64,000 nt of DNA, taken from NCBI RefSeq assembly GCF_019649055.1, contig NW_026570337.1, positions 310,001 through 374,000 of the forward strand, given 5' to 3'. Shown here piece by piece: positions 1 through 11,002 of the stretch; the stretch's first letter is position 1, and each line of letters opens with the position of its first letter. Both the position numbers and the translations under genes were made by a program. The notes under the pieces were generated by a model that worked only from the letters and a program-made list of their open reading frames with translations, had not been told where the DNA came from and did not search any database. This stretch comes from Paramacrobiotus metropolitanus. Its lineage: Eukaryota; Tardigrada; Eutardigrada; Parachela; Macrobiotidae.

Positions 1-1132
1 GTGATACTGTACTTTTAATTTTGAAAACTGAATTGGAGTCCGAACGACTCAAATTCCAAAGAGAAAACAGCTGCTTTCCGCAGCGGGTTGGTTAGATTTA
101 ACATCTTAACTGCTTCCCCGGGGTGGTTGGATTTAGTAAAACGTTTAGTGCTGGCCTTGCTGCACTAATTACCGATTTATACTGACGATGAGTGATTACT
201 GGCGTGCAAAATTGCCATAAAAACATTTTTCAGAGACTCTGAGAGTCGACTTTTCGAATTCTGGTGTTCAAGAAAAACAGCGTTTGGTGTTTAAGCAAAA
301 CAGCGTTCATCCGTCTCACAGGTCGTAGGAAATTAGTCTAAACACCGCTCCATGGGGACGGCCGCGGCCCAGATTTTTTTTCCGGGAGAGAGGGGGAACG
401 TCGTTTTTGACCTTTAGGATGTCCGCAGGGAGGGAGAGGGAGAGAGGCTAAAATATAAAAACTTAAAACAAATAAATGATTCAAAAAATCAAGTTATACT
501 GTCCCGGCACAAACGTTTCGACGTTACTGTACTTAACGGCAGAACCTTCCACTAATTAAAGAGGTGCTTCTTATAATTATGCAGTTCTTGAAAACTGACC
601 GGAATTTGCTGCAGACTGATTGGGGGAAAGTTTAAAAAGTTTCTTTAAAATTGCAAATTAAAAGGTCAAATGTTCTTGCAAAATTTCAAATTCTCGGGTC
701 TGAGAAGGTAAATTCTGCAGCCAGCGGGACGGGAAAATGTTGTCAATAAAAGACTTTAAACCATTTAATTAATGATGTGTGATGCAGGCTGAATGCATTT
801 GTAGTCCTGGGTTTGTAGTTTTCCTAAATAGCAACTATCGCCGATTTATTCCGCGCAGTTTGCGCGGGGTCTACTAGTTGGTCGTTAACGCCACTGCGGT
901 GTGTGTGAGAGAGACAAGTGTGAGATAGACTGAGATGCTCTACGCCAGTGCATCCAGTGTAGAGTAGATAAAATCTAGCCTTACTGTGCGCTATTCACTG
1001 CGTCGCGCTTACAGCGGTCTACAGGTTTGAAAGTGGGCTTGTATATTAACACTACATACGTATAACTCTATAAGCACTCTGTAACATTTTGTTAACCTCT
1101 ACCAAAGTGATTAATATTAAAAGTGGCGGAAC
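1..1132. other. No gene recognised
   Basis: No reading frame resembles a known family and no splice-supported exon series was found. Composition is mixed, with some T-rich and purine-rich stretches. I see no RNA gene. Confidence 0.5.
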
Positions 1133-1334
1133 AAAATCGAATTTACCGTAAAGCAAGCGTAATCGAGTTCTTGATAGGGGGTCGGGGACGGATAGGAGCT
1201 GCAGCATACAGAGCATGTGTACTAATTTCTACCGATATACCCTCTCTATGTTGAAGCATCGGATGAAATCAGAGCGCTCCCCGACCACCAAGTAGGAAAC
1301 CCGTTACGCTTGATTTTCAGTGAATTCGATTTTC
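1133..1334. mobile_element. Small palindromic MITE-like element
   Basis: About 34 bp at the left end (AAAATCGAATT... then GCAAGCGTAA) recur inverted at the right end, around an interior of roughly 130 bp with no coding potential. This is the layout of a short non-autonomous DNA transposon. Superfamily and target duplication are not clear. Confidence 0.5.
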
Positions 1335-1644
1335 CCTCGACACTTTAAATATTATTCACTTTGCCTCTACGGAACAAAGAAACTCACACTCATTCGTGCG
1401 TCGAGCTTCTTCGAAAGTCAAGAAATATTAAAAGGCCAGCAAGAATGAAAACGGGAACCGGACATCGGGCAGCAGTGCAATTCTCATTCGAATTGCAATT
1501 TGCAAGTGAGATTGAGGGCTCTTTTACAGAATGCACAACAGTGATTTATCTCTGATTTTGTTTAATGCCCTTTATTTGCGTTTGACCGCTACGTACCAAG
1601 TATGGATGGATGTTCCTGTCAACATGGATAAAGAAGTTTTGTCC

Positions 1645-2885
1645 TTGTTCTTAAGTGAAGCACTATAATAAGCCAACGAGTTAAAGGGGATCCCTGTGAG
1701 ATGAAAGTGGGTCTGGGCAAACATGAGTAATTTTAAAACGGTAGAAACACCCATAATAATAAATTCCAAAAGTCGGTTTTCTTTCCAGATTTTTTATTCA
1801 TCCGATTAAACTTAAACAGGAATGCCCTTTGAAGAGTATGTGAAGGCCGATAGCTCCGCCTTCACGATTGGCCATTCGCCGTTGTGTTTCGCTGTTTCTG
1901 GGGATTTCCATCCCACACATTTCTGTGGTGTTTGACGGACCTACAGCACAGCTGCGCTGGCTGTAGGATCCGATCTCATTAGTCGGTGTTTGCTGCGCCA
2001 CGGTGCGCACCTTAGATTTCGGCATTAAAGCCTCAATCCGGGTTCTCCGCTGTTTCGCCGTCGAAGGTACGTGGGCGCCCATAAGGCCCCACGTTACAAG
2101 TACTTTAAATTTTTCGAAAAGCTCGAACCGTTTTTTCAAATTACGTTGTAAAAGCGCTCAGTAACAAACGCATTTCTTTAGCCACGCCACGCGTGCCACT
2201 GCACTACGCTCAAATTATTGCGGTCGCCACCACATATGTGCGACTGTTAATTAAGTTCATTTTTTCATGTTTACTTAACTTCTTTCTTCATTTGTTCATA
2301 ACCGTACTCATTAAACTGAATTCAGTTAAATAATAAATAAAATTAAATTAAAATAAATTTAAATAAATAAATTAAAATAAATTTATTTGATTAATAATTA
2401 TTATTAATTAAACTAAATTAAAAATAATTTAAATAAATTAAATTAAATAAAATTAATTAATTAATTAATTAATTTGAATAATTTAATAAATTTAATTAAA
2501 TTTAATTAATAATTAATTATTATTACTTATTAATTATTATTAATTAAAGTAAAATAATTTGATTTAAATAAATTAAATTACTTTATCTAGGTAAATTTCT
2601 TACACGGAGCTGGTGCAGCCGTCCATATTAGTGACTACAGTTATTTAAGCGTAGTGCGGTGCCGCAGCCAAGACGATTTCGTCACTGATCTCTTTACAAC
2701 GCAACTGCAAGAAACTTTTAGAGCTTCTTTAAAAATTTCAAGTAATCTGTAAAGGGTATATCCTGCTCAATCGGAAATGAAGTCTGTAAGAATATCGGTT
2801 TGTGGAATTTAGTATTTCGGGTGTTTTAGTTAAACGACTATCGCCCACCGACTAATCATAGAGTGTTTCACTTAAACTACCGCAT
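1645..2885. mobile_element. Foldback element, copy 1
   Basis: Long inverted arms face each other across an AT-rich centre. Each end carries a subterminal motif close to GTCGTTTAAGTGAAACAC, and deeper in both arms share blocks seen again in the copy at 22.76-23.42 kb, such as CACTGCACTACGCTCAA and the sequence around AAACCGAT. The left arm holds extra sequence that the right lacks, so this copy is diverged and rearranged. No coding gene is visible. Confidence 0.65.
2316..2590. repeat. AT-only low-complexity tract in foldback centre
   Basis: About 270 bp made almost only of A and T, with short units such as AATTAAAT and TTAATTAA. It fills the centre of the foldback element and looks like slippage-driven expansion. 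Confidence 0.85.
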
Positions 2886-2972
2886 GAGCAGATAAACAAA
2901 AGAGGTGGAAGTATATTACGCAAATATAAATCATGAGCACGAAGCTATTTAATCGTTATATAAAAACTGACT

Positions 2973-3124
2973 ACTGTGGCCGCGCGATAAGTTTGCACCA
3001 CAGAGTGGTATACGAAAATCGTCACACACGTTGCAGCACGTTCTGCGTAAAGAGTGCGCTGTCCGATCGGGGGCAGGCAGCGCCCGGATCTAAAAGTGGT
3101 GCAAACTTATCGCGCGGCTACAGT
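2973..3124. mobile_element. Short element with 29-bp inverted ends
   Basis: The 29 bases from 2973 (ACTGTGGCCGCGCGATAAG...) recur inverted at 3096-3124 with one mismatch. The roughly 94-bp interior is non-coding. It could be a tiny MITE or a stem-loop; flanking duplications are unclear. Confidence 0.5.
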
Positions 3125-3339
3125 AAACAATGGCGCATATCGTCGATATCGATGGTATATCCGGATTTACAACTTCGGAAAAATAATGAATGCAAGGTAA
3201 GAAATATTTTAAAATTTTTCTATGATATTTTGGAAAAAAACTGCTGATTAATAAATACGTATATTTAACAATACAATAAACAATAATAACGATGGTAACA
3301 TAAGCTCGAAGCGCGGGTAATATTAATTTTCGAGAGATT

Positions 3340-3565
3340 AAAATTGCAAGTATCTGTATGGCGGAAAGGAGACAGCGCCAGAAAAGCAGTTGAAAGAGAG
3401 CGGTAGGGGCGCCGTTGGAGAAGTTGCGCGTCATCCCTTTGCGGAACTTGAGGGAGTTGACCAGGTCGTCTTCCACTTTGGGCAGGAAGCGGTAGTGGAG
3501 GTGACCGCAGTGAACTCCATTTCGAAACCGAACTCCATTTGCTCTCAGTTTAAGTAATAGCAAAC
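3340..3565 (-). other. GC-rich, coding-like island of unknown origin
   Basis: About 200 bp are distinctly more GC-rich than the surroundings and stay open on the minus strand, with residues such as RFLPKVEDDLVNSLKFRKG. I do not recognise the family. It may be a displaced exon fragment. No convincing donor or acceptor pair links it to another exon. Confidence 0.25.
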
Positions 3566-3660
3566 TAAAGATGTGATAAATTAAACTCCAAAAAGACCAA
3601 ACAAATCAGAACGGCATCCCGGCTCCAGTTGTTTACGCTCTTCACGGTGAGCTGTCTGCA

Positions 3661-3708
3661 AAAAAATGCCGGTGCTTGTGCATCGAAAATGCCGGTGCTT
3701 GTGCATGA
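3661..3708. repeat. Two-copy 24-bp tandem repeat
   Basis: The block AAAATGCCGGTGCTTGTGCAT occurs twice in direct succession near the downstream end of the CACTA-like element. No function can be read from it. Confidence 0.6.
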
Positions 3709-4100
3709 ATTGTATATCGAGCTACAGAGTATTTGCCTAACTCGGTAAACAAATGGTCATACTTTTCTTCACTCTGGCCTGCCACTCTTTTCACAAAGGA
3801 CATCGACGACAGGCACCTTTCGGGCAACTCGAAGATCCTCCACATACGCTGAGGTTAGTGTGAACACTGGCTCCGCCGGAGCGGTTGTAGTTTTGTTTGT
3901 TCGACCAGCTTCAGATGGAGGTTCGGATAACTTTTCTGACGTGATGACATTGCGCAGCCACTGACGGAATTCTTTTTCCGCGCCGTAATTTCTACCTGCA
4001 TATTCGCACTGGCATACATATTTGTTATGCAGCTTAGTCAATGGGTTTCGTATAAATGATTTTTATTACTTTAGCGCGAGTTTTAAAATAATTCTGATAC

Positions 4101-4973
4101 CTTCCAATGGAATTTCCGGATTTATCATGGAATCGTAGGCATATGCGCAACTATAAACGGCGCAGTTATTCGACATAGTTCCTTGAGCAAACAGAGGAAC
4201 CACTTGGACACGCAGTGGATTGGTTCGTCCGCAAAGCGTCCATATTTGAATTTTGATCCAGTCGTTTTGACGCCAACCGAGAGAATCGAACACGAACACG
4301 CACTACGTACCATAGTAACGTCAGTTCTGTTAATTTTATGCACGCAGTTGAGGGAAGTAGCAACATGTTGTTTTCTTTGAACAAGTGTACGACTTACCCC
4401 GTCTTTTTTGTCATACTTGATGGTGACAAAGTGATTACTGCCATTAAACAGTGGTTGAATTAAGACTCGACCGCTATCCAACTGCTTTCTGGCTGTGGCT
4501 ACCACTTCGTAATTCGGCTGGCAACGCAAGATATATTGAGGCATTACGACGGTAACAAATACTGGGTCCGCTGCCGCGTGCTGATTAAGCAGGTGACAAA
4601 ATGCGTTTACAACGCGAACATCAATAAACTTTCCGACACAGTCCAACATTTTTAGATCGAAATTGAACAGCAAGCATTGTCCGATGCTTTTATAACGCCT
4701 GCCCTCTTCCCGCGTCGCGTTGTCTTCGGCCCGCAAGTTAACACTCTGCACATCTTCAGTTTCGTAGACTTCCACTTCTGTTTCCACATGCACTGTTGAT
4801 ATGCCATTTCTATGCACTGTTGATATGCACATTTCTAGCGAATTATGCACATCTTCAGTTTCGTAGACTTCCACTTCTGTTTCCACATGCACTGTTGATA
4901 TGCCATTTCTATGCACTGTTGATATGCACATTTCTAGCGAATCATTGTGGAGCGTAATACAGCCGGATTTCAA
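4101..4973 (-). CDS. Ulp1-like (C48) cysteine protease of the transposon
   Basis: Two exons are supported: down to 4398 with a GTAAGT donor, and 4302-4101 after a TAG acceptor, in matching phase. The fold of SUMO/ubiquitin-like proteases is recognisable: a catalytic-His region (NHFVTIKYD), the Asp block (VFVFDSLGW), the oxyanion Gln (LFAQGTMSN) and the nucleophile (NNCAVYSCAYA). The Trp that usually follows the His is Phe here. The N-terminal part holds a 33-residue in-frame duplication. The start codon and the 3' end are unresolved. In other transposons such genes are passengers, and their substrate is unknown. Confidence 0.65.
4748..4942 (-). repeat. 99-bp in-frame tandem duplication
   Basis: A 99-bp unit occurs twice with a period of exactly 33 codons inside the N-terminal part of the Ulp1-like gene. 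The copies look nearly identical, so the duplication is recent. It adds a second copy of a segment containing EVEVYETEDV. Confidence 0.9.
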
Positions 4974-5340
4974 AAATTTATATGCCTAAAAGTTTTTAAT
5001 TCTGTGTTTACGTGCTTATTGTATATGCCTATCGCGAAACAACAATATTTGATCTGATTTAATTTTATTGCTCTTTCGCTGTGTGCACAAATGTAAATAC
5101 GAGTACTTTAAAAAATCCAAATAATTATTAGCTGGAATAACGCGATTTTTCAACAAGGATAATTTGCACACAGGCATCTTGCAGCTTTCGGGAAACGCAC
5201 TCTTGCAAACCGATGTGTGAAGCGGATAACATAATGTTTCTGTAAATTAAGGGACGATTAGCAAGTGCAAACAACCAGAATAGATAAACAGAATATACAC
5301 GTTCTTCAGTTATGCAGAAATGCTTAAATTTACAGACGAC

Positions 5341-8300
5341 TTACGCATTCCCAGACAACGAAAGCTCCACTATATTTGGCTCCTTAAACTGAGGTTTCAG
5401 GTGGTACCCCACATAAGTAAGATCGTTGCAGGTTTTACAGTATAAAAGGTCCAGTACTTGAGTATAACCTTTTTCACCAGTGCGCGTATCCGTCAGTAAA
5501 AAATAACGTCCCAGAGTGCGCTTAGGTTTACGGTAGTGTTCGGTCCAGACTGAAATTCCGTCGATGATGGCCGTTTTAAGCGAGAATTTTTCATGGCCAT
5601 GGCAAGGATGATTTTGGGGCAGTTCGACAGTCATACTTCGCGAAAGCGCTGACCAAGAACACCAACCCTTTCCTTCAATCCCATCCTTTAACCTGGTATA
5701 TGTACAGGTTGGCAATTACATATAAAAATATAATGAGCAGGCGGTTTTTTAGCGAAGCGCGAATTTCAGAATATTTGCGTACGTTATGCTTAATAAATTA
5801 CCTTTAATTTGGCTTACACAAATAATGAACATGTCATATTTGTACGTTTGTATATACTGTATGTGTAGCTGTATAAAAAAAGCTTAATTTAACCTTCTGA
5901 ATATACTATAAAATGCATACTCGTATAGAAAATAAGTCCATAATTACGGTCTGATAACTGAAGTGCCAAAGTATCAGTTTAGCATGCATGCCCCTAGTTC
6001 GAGCTTACCGTTGACCTTGTACCAAACGAAGTAGAGATCGTTCGTTTGGAAGGCGAATGTCCGCAGCTTGTTTTCGAATAATTTGGGCACCCAAGAGATT
6101 TTTCATTACACTTCTGGTGACGTTGTGCGTAGAATGAGAATGTCGCGTCATCCAACCATTCTGAGATTCAAAAGCAAAAAGATCATAGCAAAACAGCGGT
6201 CCCCAAAGGTCAACGATTTCTTCCAAGTGAAGGAGACCATGGAAATTGATTCCAAATTCATTCATATCTAAGCAAAGAGTGAATATTTTAAATTAAGTAA
6301 AACGTGCTTCTGTACGTAACAAAACAAAATAAACATATACATTTACCAAATAAAGTGTAAAATTCCAAGCAAAATTCGTGCAATTTCTGGCCAGCTCGTT
6401 TGAGGTCATCCAGTCGAATGGGGGTGCTATATAATATTGTTACAGCGTCGACGAGTTTGCACCAATTTGCAAAATATACGGGATCCAGTATACCGTCTAG
6501 GCACGGCACTGAGTAAAGCAGGAGCCAGTCTCGAAAATGCGAAGCTTTCCATTGCCTGATGTTTATCGAAAGCGGGTTGTGATCAAACGAAGCAGGAGGA
6601 AAAAATTGTTGATACCGACGATTAGCTTCCACGCGCTGCAAAATATGTTTTGCACGAATAATAATTTGCGTAAAGATGAAAATAGTTTATTAAAATGGGG
6701 TAACGGCAATATTTCAATGTCAGTTAACAAAATTGTCTTGTAATTTTTTACATACATTTTTCTCACTCAGATACCGTCTAGATCCAGTGAACAAGAGTCC
6801 TGTATAACTTTTGACAACTCCCAGGAAGATTCATGCATTGCATCTAGCAAAATTCCTGTTCCATACTTCAGATCATTGTCGATAGCAAGAAGTTTAGGGT
6901 AACCGCGAAACCCTTTGGACTAAAACCCAGAAATATTTACCACTTTAATTGAGTTAATTTACAAAAATAATTAGACACGTAAATGAATAAACTAATTGAA
7001 AATTTCCGGTGCATGAAGACGCTGTCTTACTGGCTTGTCTGCAGTTGCCCTTTCCGCGTTGTGGTTTATTGAAGCAGTCGTTCGTCGGGTTGGTGTTCTG
7101 TCTGGCGGATAGATCCGACAAGTCCCTGAACCTTTTGCAACGCGCTTGCCTTCGATTTCACAGAGAGCACAAGAAAAACGCCCGCTAACGCCCACCATGT
7201 TTAAGTAATGTGAACGGGCTGGTAAATCTCCAGATATTGCCGGTGATGTCACGTAAATCCTTTTTCTTCCGCTTTTGGTGTTGATAAATAAGCCGTCAGA
7301 ATTAATAGCAGTTATCTCGTCGCGCAAATTTCGAAGCACACACTGTGTTGGCGGTTTTCCAACTCCTTGCCAAAGAGAGTAGCATATCAGCTTTTCATTG
7401 CGAAATCGCCTGTCTGGTGGCAATTCGGATACCAGGGCAAAAACTGGCCACAAACTTTGCGTGCTGCTTTTAAATATTTGTACACCATCGGTGCTGAGGA
7501 CCAGCGTTATTACGATGTCACCCGGATCGGCACCATGCGTGTGTCGTGCAGAAATTTGGCTCTTGTGGTACGCTTGCCCGTCAGTAATGTCCCGAATAAG
7601 GTTTCCGGACCGATAGCGAGAAATACCATCGTAGACATCTTCATCTGCAAACAGAAGACTTACTACAATACGTGTGGAATTGCTAATTAAAGCTGCGTGA
7701 ATCATATAATTGGTTTATACATGCAGTATAATTATAGTAAACTTTATTACGCAAAACACGTGTACCTTGGCAAATGTTGATAAGTTGCCGGGCTAAATCT
7801 GCAGTAACGTATTTTTCCATCTGTGGATTGCCGCTATAAAAAAAATTCAACAATGTTCACGATATATTTTATAACGTCGTAACAGTTATGATTGTAATTA
7901 AGTACTGTACTTCACTTTTGTGACTTTTTACATACCGTCAAGTACAGTACAAATTTAATAATGACAAGCGCATATTCAACAATTTCAGACAATCGCGAAC
8001 TACTTGATTATTAAGTTAAGGCATGGTCATTATTGTACTGTATGTTCTATATTCCACGCGTTGTTACAGATGTTACTTAAAATAATAAGGTCCAAGGCTC
8101 ACTATAAAGTAAAGTAATCGAAGACTAACTTACTTTAAAGTAAGTAAGTAAAACTGAAATAAAAAAGAAATAAGTAACTACCTTTAGTGTACTAGTAACA
8201 CTAAAACTACAGTACAATTATAACACTAGCTTGCACGACGTCAATTATTATGGCGCGATTATTTCCACAAACTACTGTACCTGACTATATTTACTGTACA

Positions 8301-8674
8301 TAGTATATGCCTGTAATTGAGTTTATGTACGTACGTACTTGTTTATGTACTCGTACTTAAAATATCGACATGTTTTAGATACTCTTGTGAATTTAATTAT
8401 TATTAACTTGCCAGTTTCTGTCGCACGTATCTTTTCCGGTCGCCATTTCAGACTCTTCGTCGCATCCCCTACACACAAGCCGTTCTGTGGCTGCTGCGAC
8501 ACCTGCCGTCTGTAGAACCTCTTGCGATGTTTTGAGTTCGCCGAAATCCAACTTGAGTTTAAGCAGTTTAAGGATCGCATCTGCTTCTCGCTCTGAGAAA
8601 CCAAAACGCAGGTACAATAGTCCTAGGAGTGCTGACGGACAGGATGTTGGTTCAGGTGCATTCTCTGCCCCCAT
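5341..8674 (-). CDS. CACTA/EnSpm-type transposase (670 aa, 7 exons)
   Basis: Exons 8674-8427, 7833-7766, 7692-7031, 6919-6775, 6625-6347, 6267-6009 and 5692-5341 join in consistent phase to 671 codons including the stop. The third exon has the Transposase_21 core (STDGVQIFKSS, then SLWPVFALVSELPPDRR), with a Cys pair CALCEIEG. The next gives KGFRGYPKLL and an MH motif. The following two match the DUF4218-like region: QWKASHFRDWLLLYSVPCLDG, then GINFHGLLHLEEIVDLWGPL with FAFES supplying the likely last acidic residue. The 8427 donor (GTGCGA) is weak and was chosen for phase. No disabling change is seen, so the product could be functional. Confidence 0.7.
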
Positions 8675-8776
8675 GTAGTCGTCGTCGGCATGGGCATACT
8701 GGCCTTCAAACGGGATAAAATCGACATCATGCTCTTGCTCCGGAAAAACATCGCCGTCCGTGTTGGAAAGTATATC

Positions 8777-8906
8777 AGTGTGTTTTTGTCTTCAGGTGAC
8801 GCAAAGCGCTTTTTCTAGCATAACTGGCGTACTTTGTAATTGGAAATACCGTCAGACAGTGTTTACAAATAATCTCCGAATCGGTTTGCAGCAAATGTTC
8901 GTCCAT
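8777..8906 (-). CDS. Short zinc-finger frame upstream of the transposase
   Basis: An ATG at 8906 opens a 43-codon frame with a CKHC pair followed by a C-terminal RHLKTKTH, a C2H2-like finger often seen at the N terminus of CACTA/EnSpm transposases. It stops just upstream of the transposase frame and is offset from it by one base. It is either a separate small exon, or the original N terminus cut off by a one-base shift. Confidence 0.45.
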
Positions 8907-9460
8907 GTTCCGCTCAAAATATAACGAAAAAATTTTGGCAATAAATTTCTGTCATAATGAACTGTGTATTACTACATAGACGCACTGTATTGTATAGTAA
9001 TATAGTGTACAAATGTGCCTACTATATATGTGGTAGAGCTGTTCAGGCTGCCACTATTACGCGCAGAATGACACGGAGATATTTATATAATTAAATGTAA
9101 GACCAAAGCGTGGGATAATACACGTGCGTAGAACTGTACCGTGGGAAGACTACGCTAATTGTGTACACGCATTACGCAAACCTCCAGCGCGGGAAGAGGC
9201 ACGGAAAGCAGACGCATTGTTCTAGCGTATGAATGTTATACTGAATGTGCGTAGCAATACGTACGCAGACAATACGTACGCAGACCTGCAACGCGATATC
9301 CGGTGCAAATAACGTACGGAGCAGCGTGTCAGAGAGCGCGCCTCTCGCATGCATAAAGACTACTCTAGTCTGTGTGAGCACATGCATCCATATGGTGTAT
9401 CAGTTTTATGCAAGTAAAAGAATTGTCAGTTGAATGTGAGAAAACTTTCCCAAAATCAAA
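8907..9460. other. Intergenic, upstream of the BEN gene
   Basis: No gene is recognised. The stretch contains repeated short words such as ATACGTACGCAGAC near 9256-9285 and would include the promoter of the plus-strand BEN gene. No clear TATA box is seen. Confidence 0.5.
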
Positions 9461-11002
9461 ATGTTTCCCAAATCTGCACTAGTCTACTGGTTTGTGGACG
9501 CGAAACCACGTTGTGGCACCGTCGATCACCACCGTTTGCGCAAATGGGAGTTATTTCAGATGGAGCTGGAGGAGGGAAATGCATGTGAGGCATTGTGGTC
9601 TAAAGGGAAATGGATCCCTTGTATTATTCTACGCTTCGACGAAAGTAAGTTTTTTCTTGAATAAGTTCTCCACAAAATATATATATATGATTAGTGTAAA
9701 TATCACAGACTATAAATTGGATATTTGTATACAGCTAGAGACGCCAAAGCACTGGAGAATCGATATTTGGCGGACCAGAGCGACATCGACCGCGAGGATT
9801 CCAACGGTCGCGATGCAGCGGAGAATGTGGCCCAGAAGTGCGGTGTTACACTCCAAGATATGCGAAAAAAGTATATTGACTCGCTGGCTCGGCCGCTAAA
9901 AGCTGGAGCGAGAGGCAGGAAGACAACGGTGCCCAAGGAACCTGCCACGAACTCACAGCGGGCAGCCCCAACGCCTGCACTGGCACCCGCCTCGACACGT
10001 CTGCCAGCCATGCCACCCCTGCTTGTTCCAGCCGTAAATCCAGCGGCCCCTGTTATCCGAGCGCCCGATGCTACTACTCCGTCTAGCGTTGCGGTTCTAC
10101 CATCTGTGCCAGTTCAGCGCATTGCCGTGCATGCAGAGGCTCATCACGCTCGTGTTGAAGGCAGCACTTTGTCAGCCAGCGGAGAAAGCGCGGAAGCCGC
10201 TGCACATCAGCGAAATGTTGGGCAGCAGACGTTATTCCGAGAACGCACCCCGGAACTGGCACAGCGAATCGACGTCTTAAGCACCGACATGCTTAAGTTA
10301 AAAAAAGAAGTGACTCACTTGAAAGACCAAGTAAGCTACATTAAGTCGGCCATATAAAATCTCTTTTAAATTATAAATAGTAACTATTAAATTTTTAATT
10401 TTACTTATATATATGTTTATCGTATGTTTATTTTTTGTAACATTCATAAATGTTTTTTTGACGAATATTCATTACCGCTTATTTATTTTCTTTCAGAATT
10501 CACAGCTAGTCGCTGACAACTTGAAACTTGGAAAACAGGTAATCAATAATACGTGTACATTGCATGAATTATTTAATATATTGATAATATATATTATATC
10601 GTCGACATTCGGTAACAGTATGATTTTCATTTTTAGCTGCAGTCACTGGAGTCTCGGGTGGCGTCTAAAAGTCGGGAGAGTGCCGAGGACAAAGATCTAT
10701 TGGTAAATCAATAAATTTTTAATTAAATTTTGTTAGAATTGCTGACCAACAAATAACTGCGCTTATATAAAATTAACTGTTAAAAATATGTATTGTGAAT
10801 ATTTTTTTCAATTTGACTAATTTTTTTCTCATTTTGTGGTGCTCAGGACAAAATGAAGCAGCATACGCAGGTACCGTATGCCATCAAAGCTGGACTGCTG
10901 CATTTTTTTAAGGAGGAGGAGTTGGTGTACGGTGCGTTGACGGCAAAAGGCGCAGCCGCATCGCTTATTGCGCGGAACGTGTTAGATGCCAAGTGCATCA
11001 AG
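9461..11002 (+). pseudogene. BEN-domain protein gene, 5' part, split by the Polinton
   Basis: Exons 9461-9644, 9735-10330, 10497-10538, 10637-10702 and 10847-11002 have good splice sites and agree in phase. The N terminus (ALVYWFVDAKPR ... KGKWIPCIILRFDE) resembles the small N-terminal domain found ahead of BEN domains. A Pro/Ala-rich linker and a coiled-coil stretch (LSTDMLKLKKEVTHLKDQ) follow. Exon 5 starts the BEN domain (GLLHFFKEEELVYGALT). The frame is cut after codons for Ile-Lys by the element and would stop six codons later, inside the terminal repeat. BEN proteins bind DNA and regulate transcription. This allele cannot make a complete BEN domain unless the element is removed. Confidence 0.75.
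10997..11002 (+). repeat. Target-site duplication, left copy (ATCAAG)
   Basis: ATCAAG directly precedes the element and is repeated exactly at 21560-21565. Six-base duplications are typical of Polinton integration. Confidence 0.93.

Larger units (their letters stand above)
3600..8910 (-). mobile_element. CACTA/EnSpm-like DNA transposon
   Basis: All recognisable coding sequence here lies on the minus strand and belongs to a CACTA/EnSpm-type gene set: a transposase with Transposase_21-like and DUF4218-like regions (5341-8674), then a Ulp1-like cysteine protease (about 4101-4973). Proteases of this fold are known passengers of CACTA and Mutator elements. The open transposase frame suggests a fairly young or selected copy. 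I could not identify CACTA-type terminal inverted repeats or a 3-bp target duplication, so the outer limits are approximate. Confidence 0.65.
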
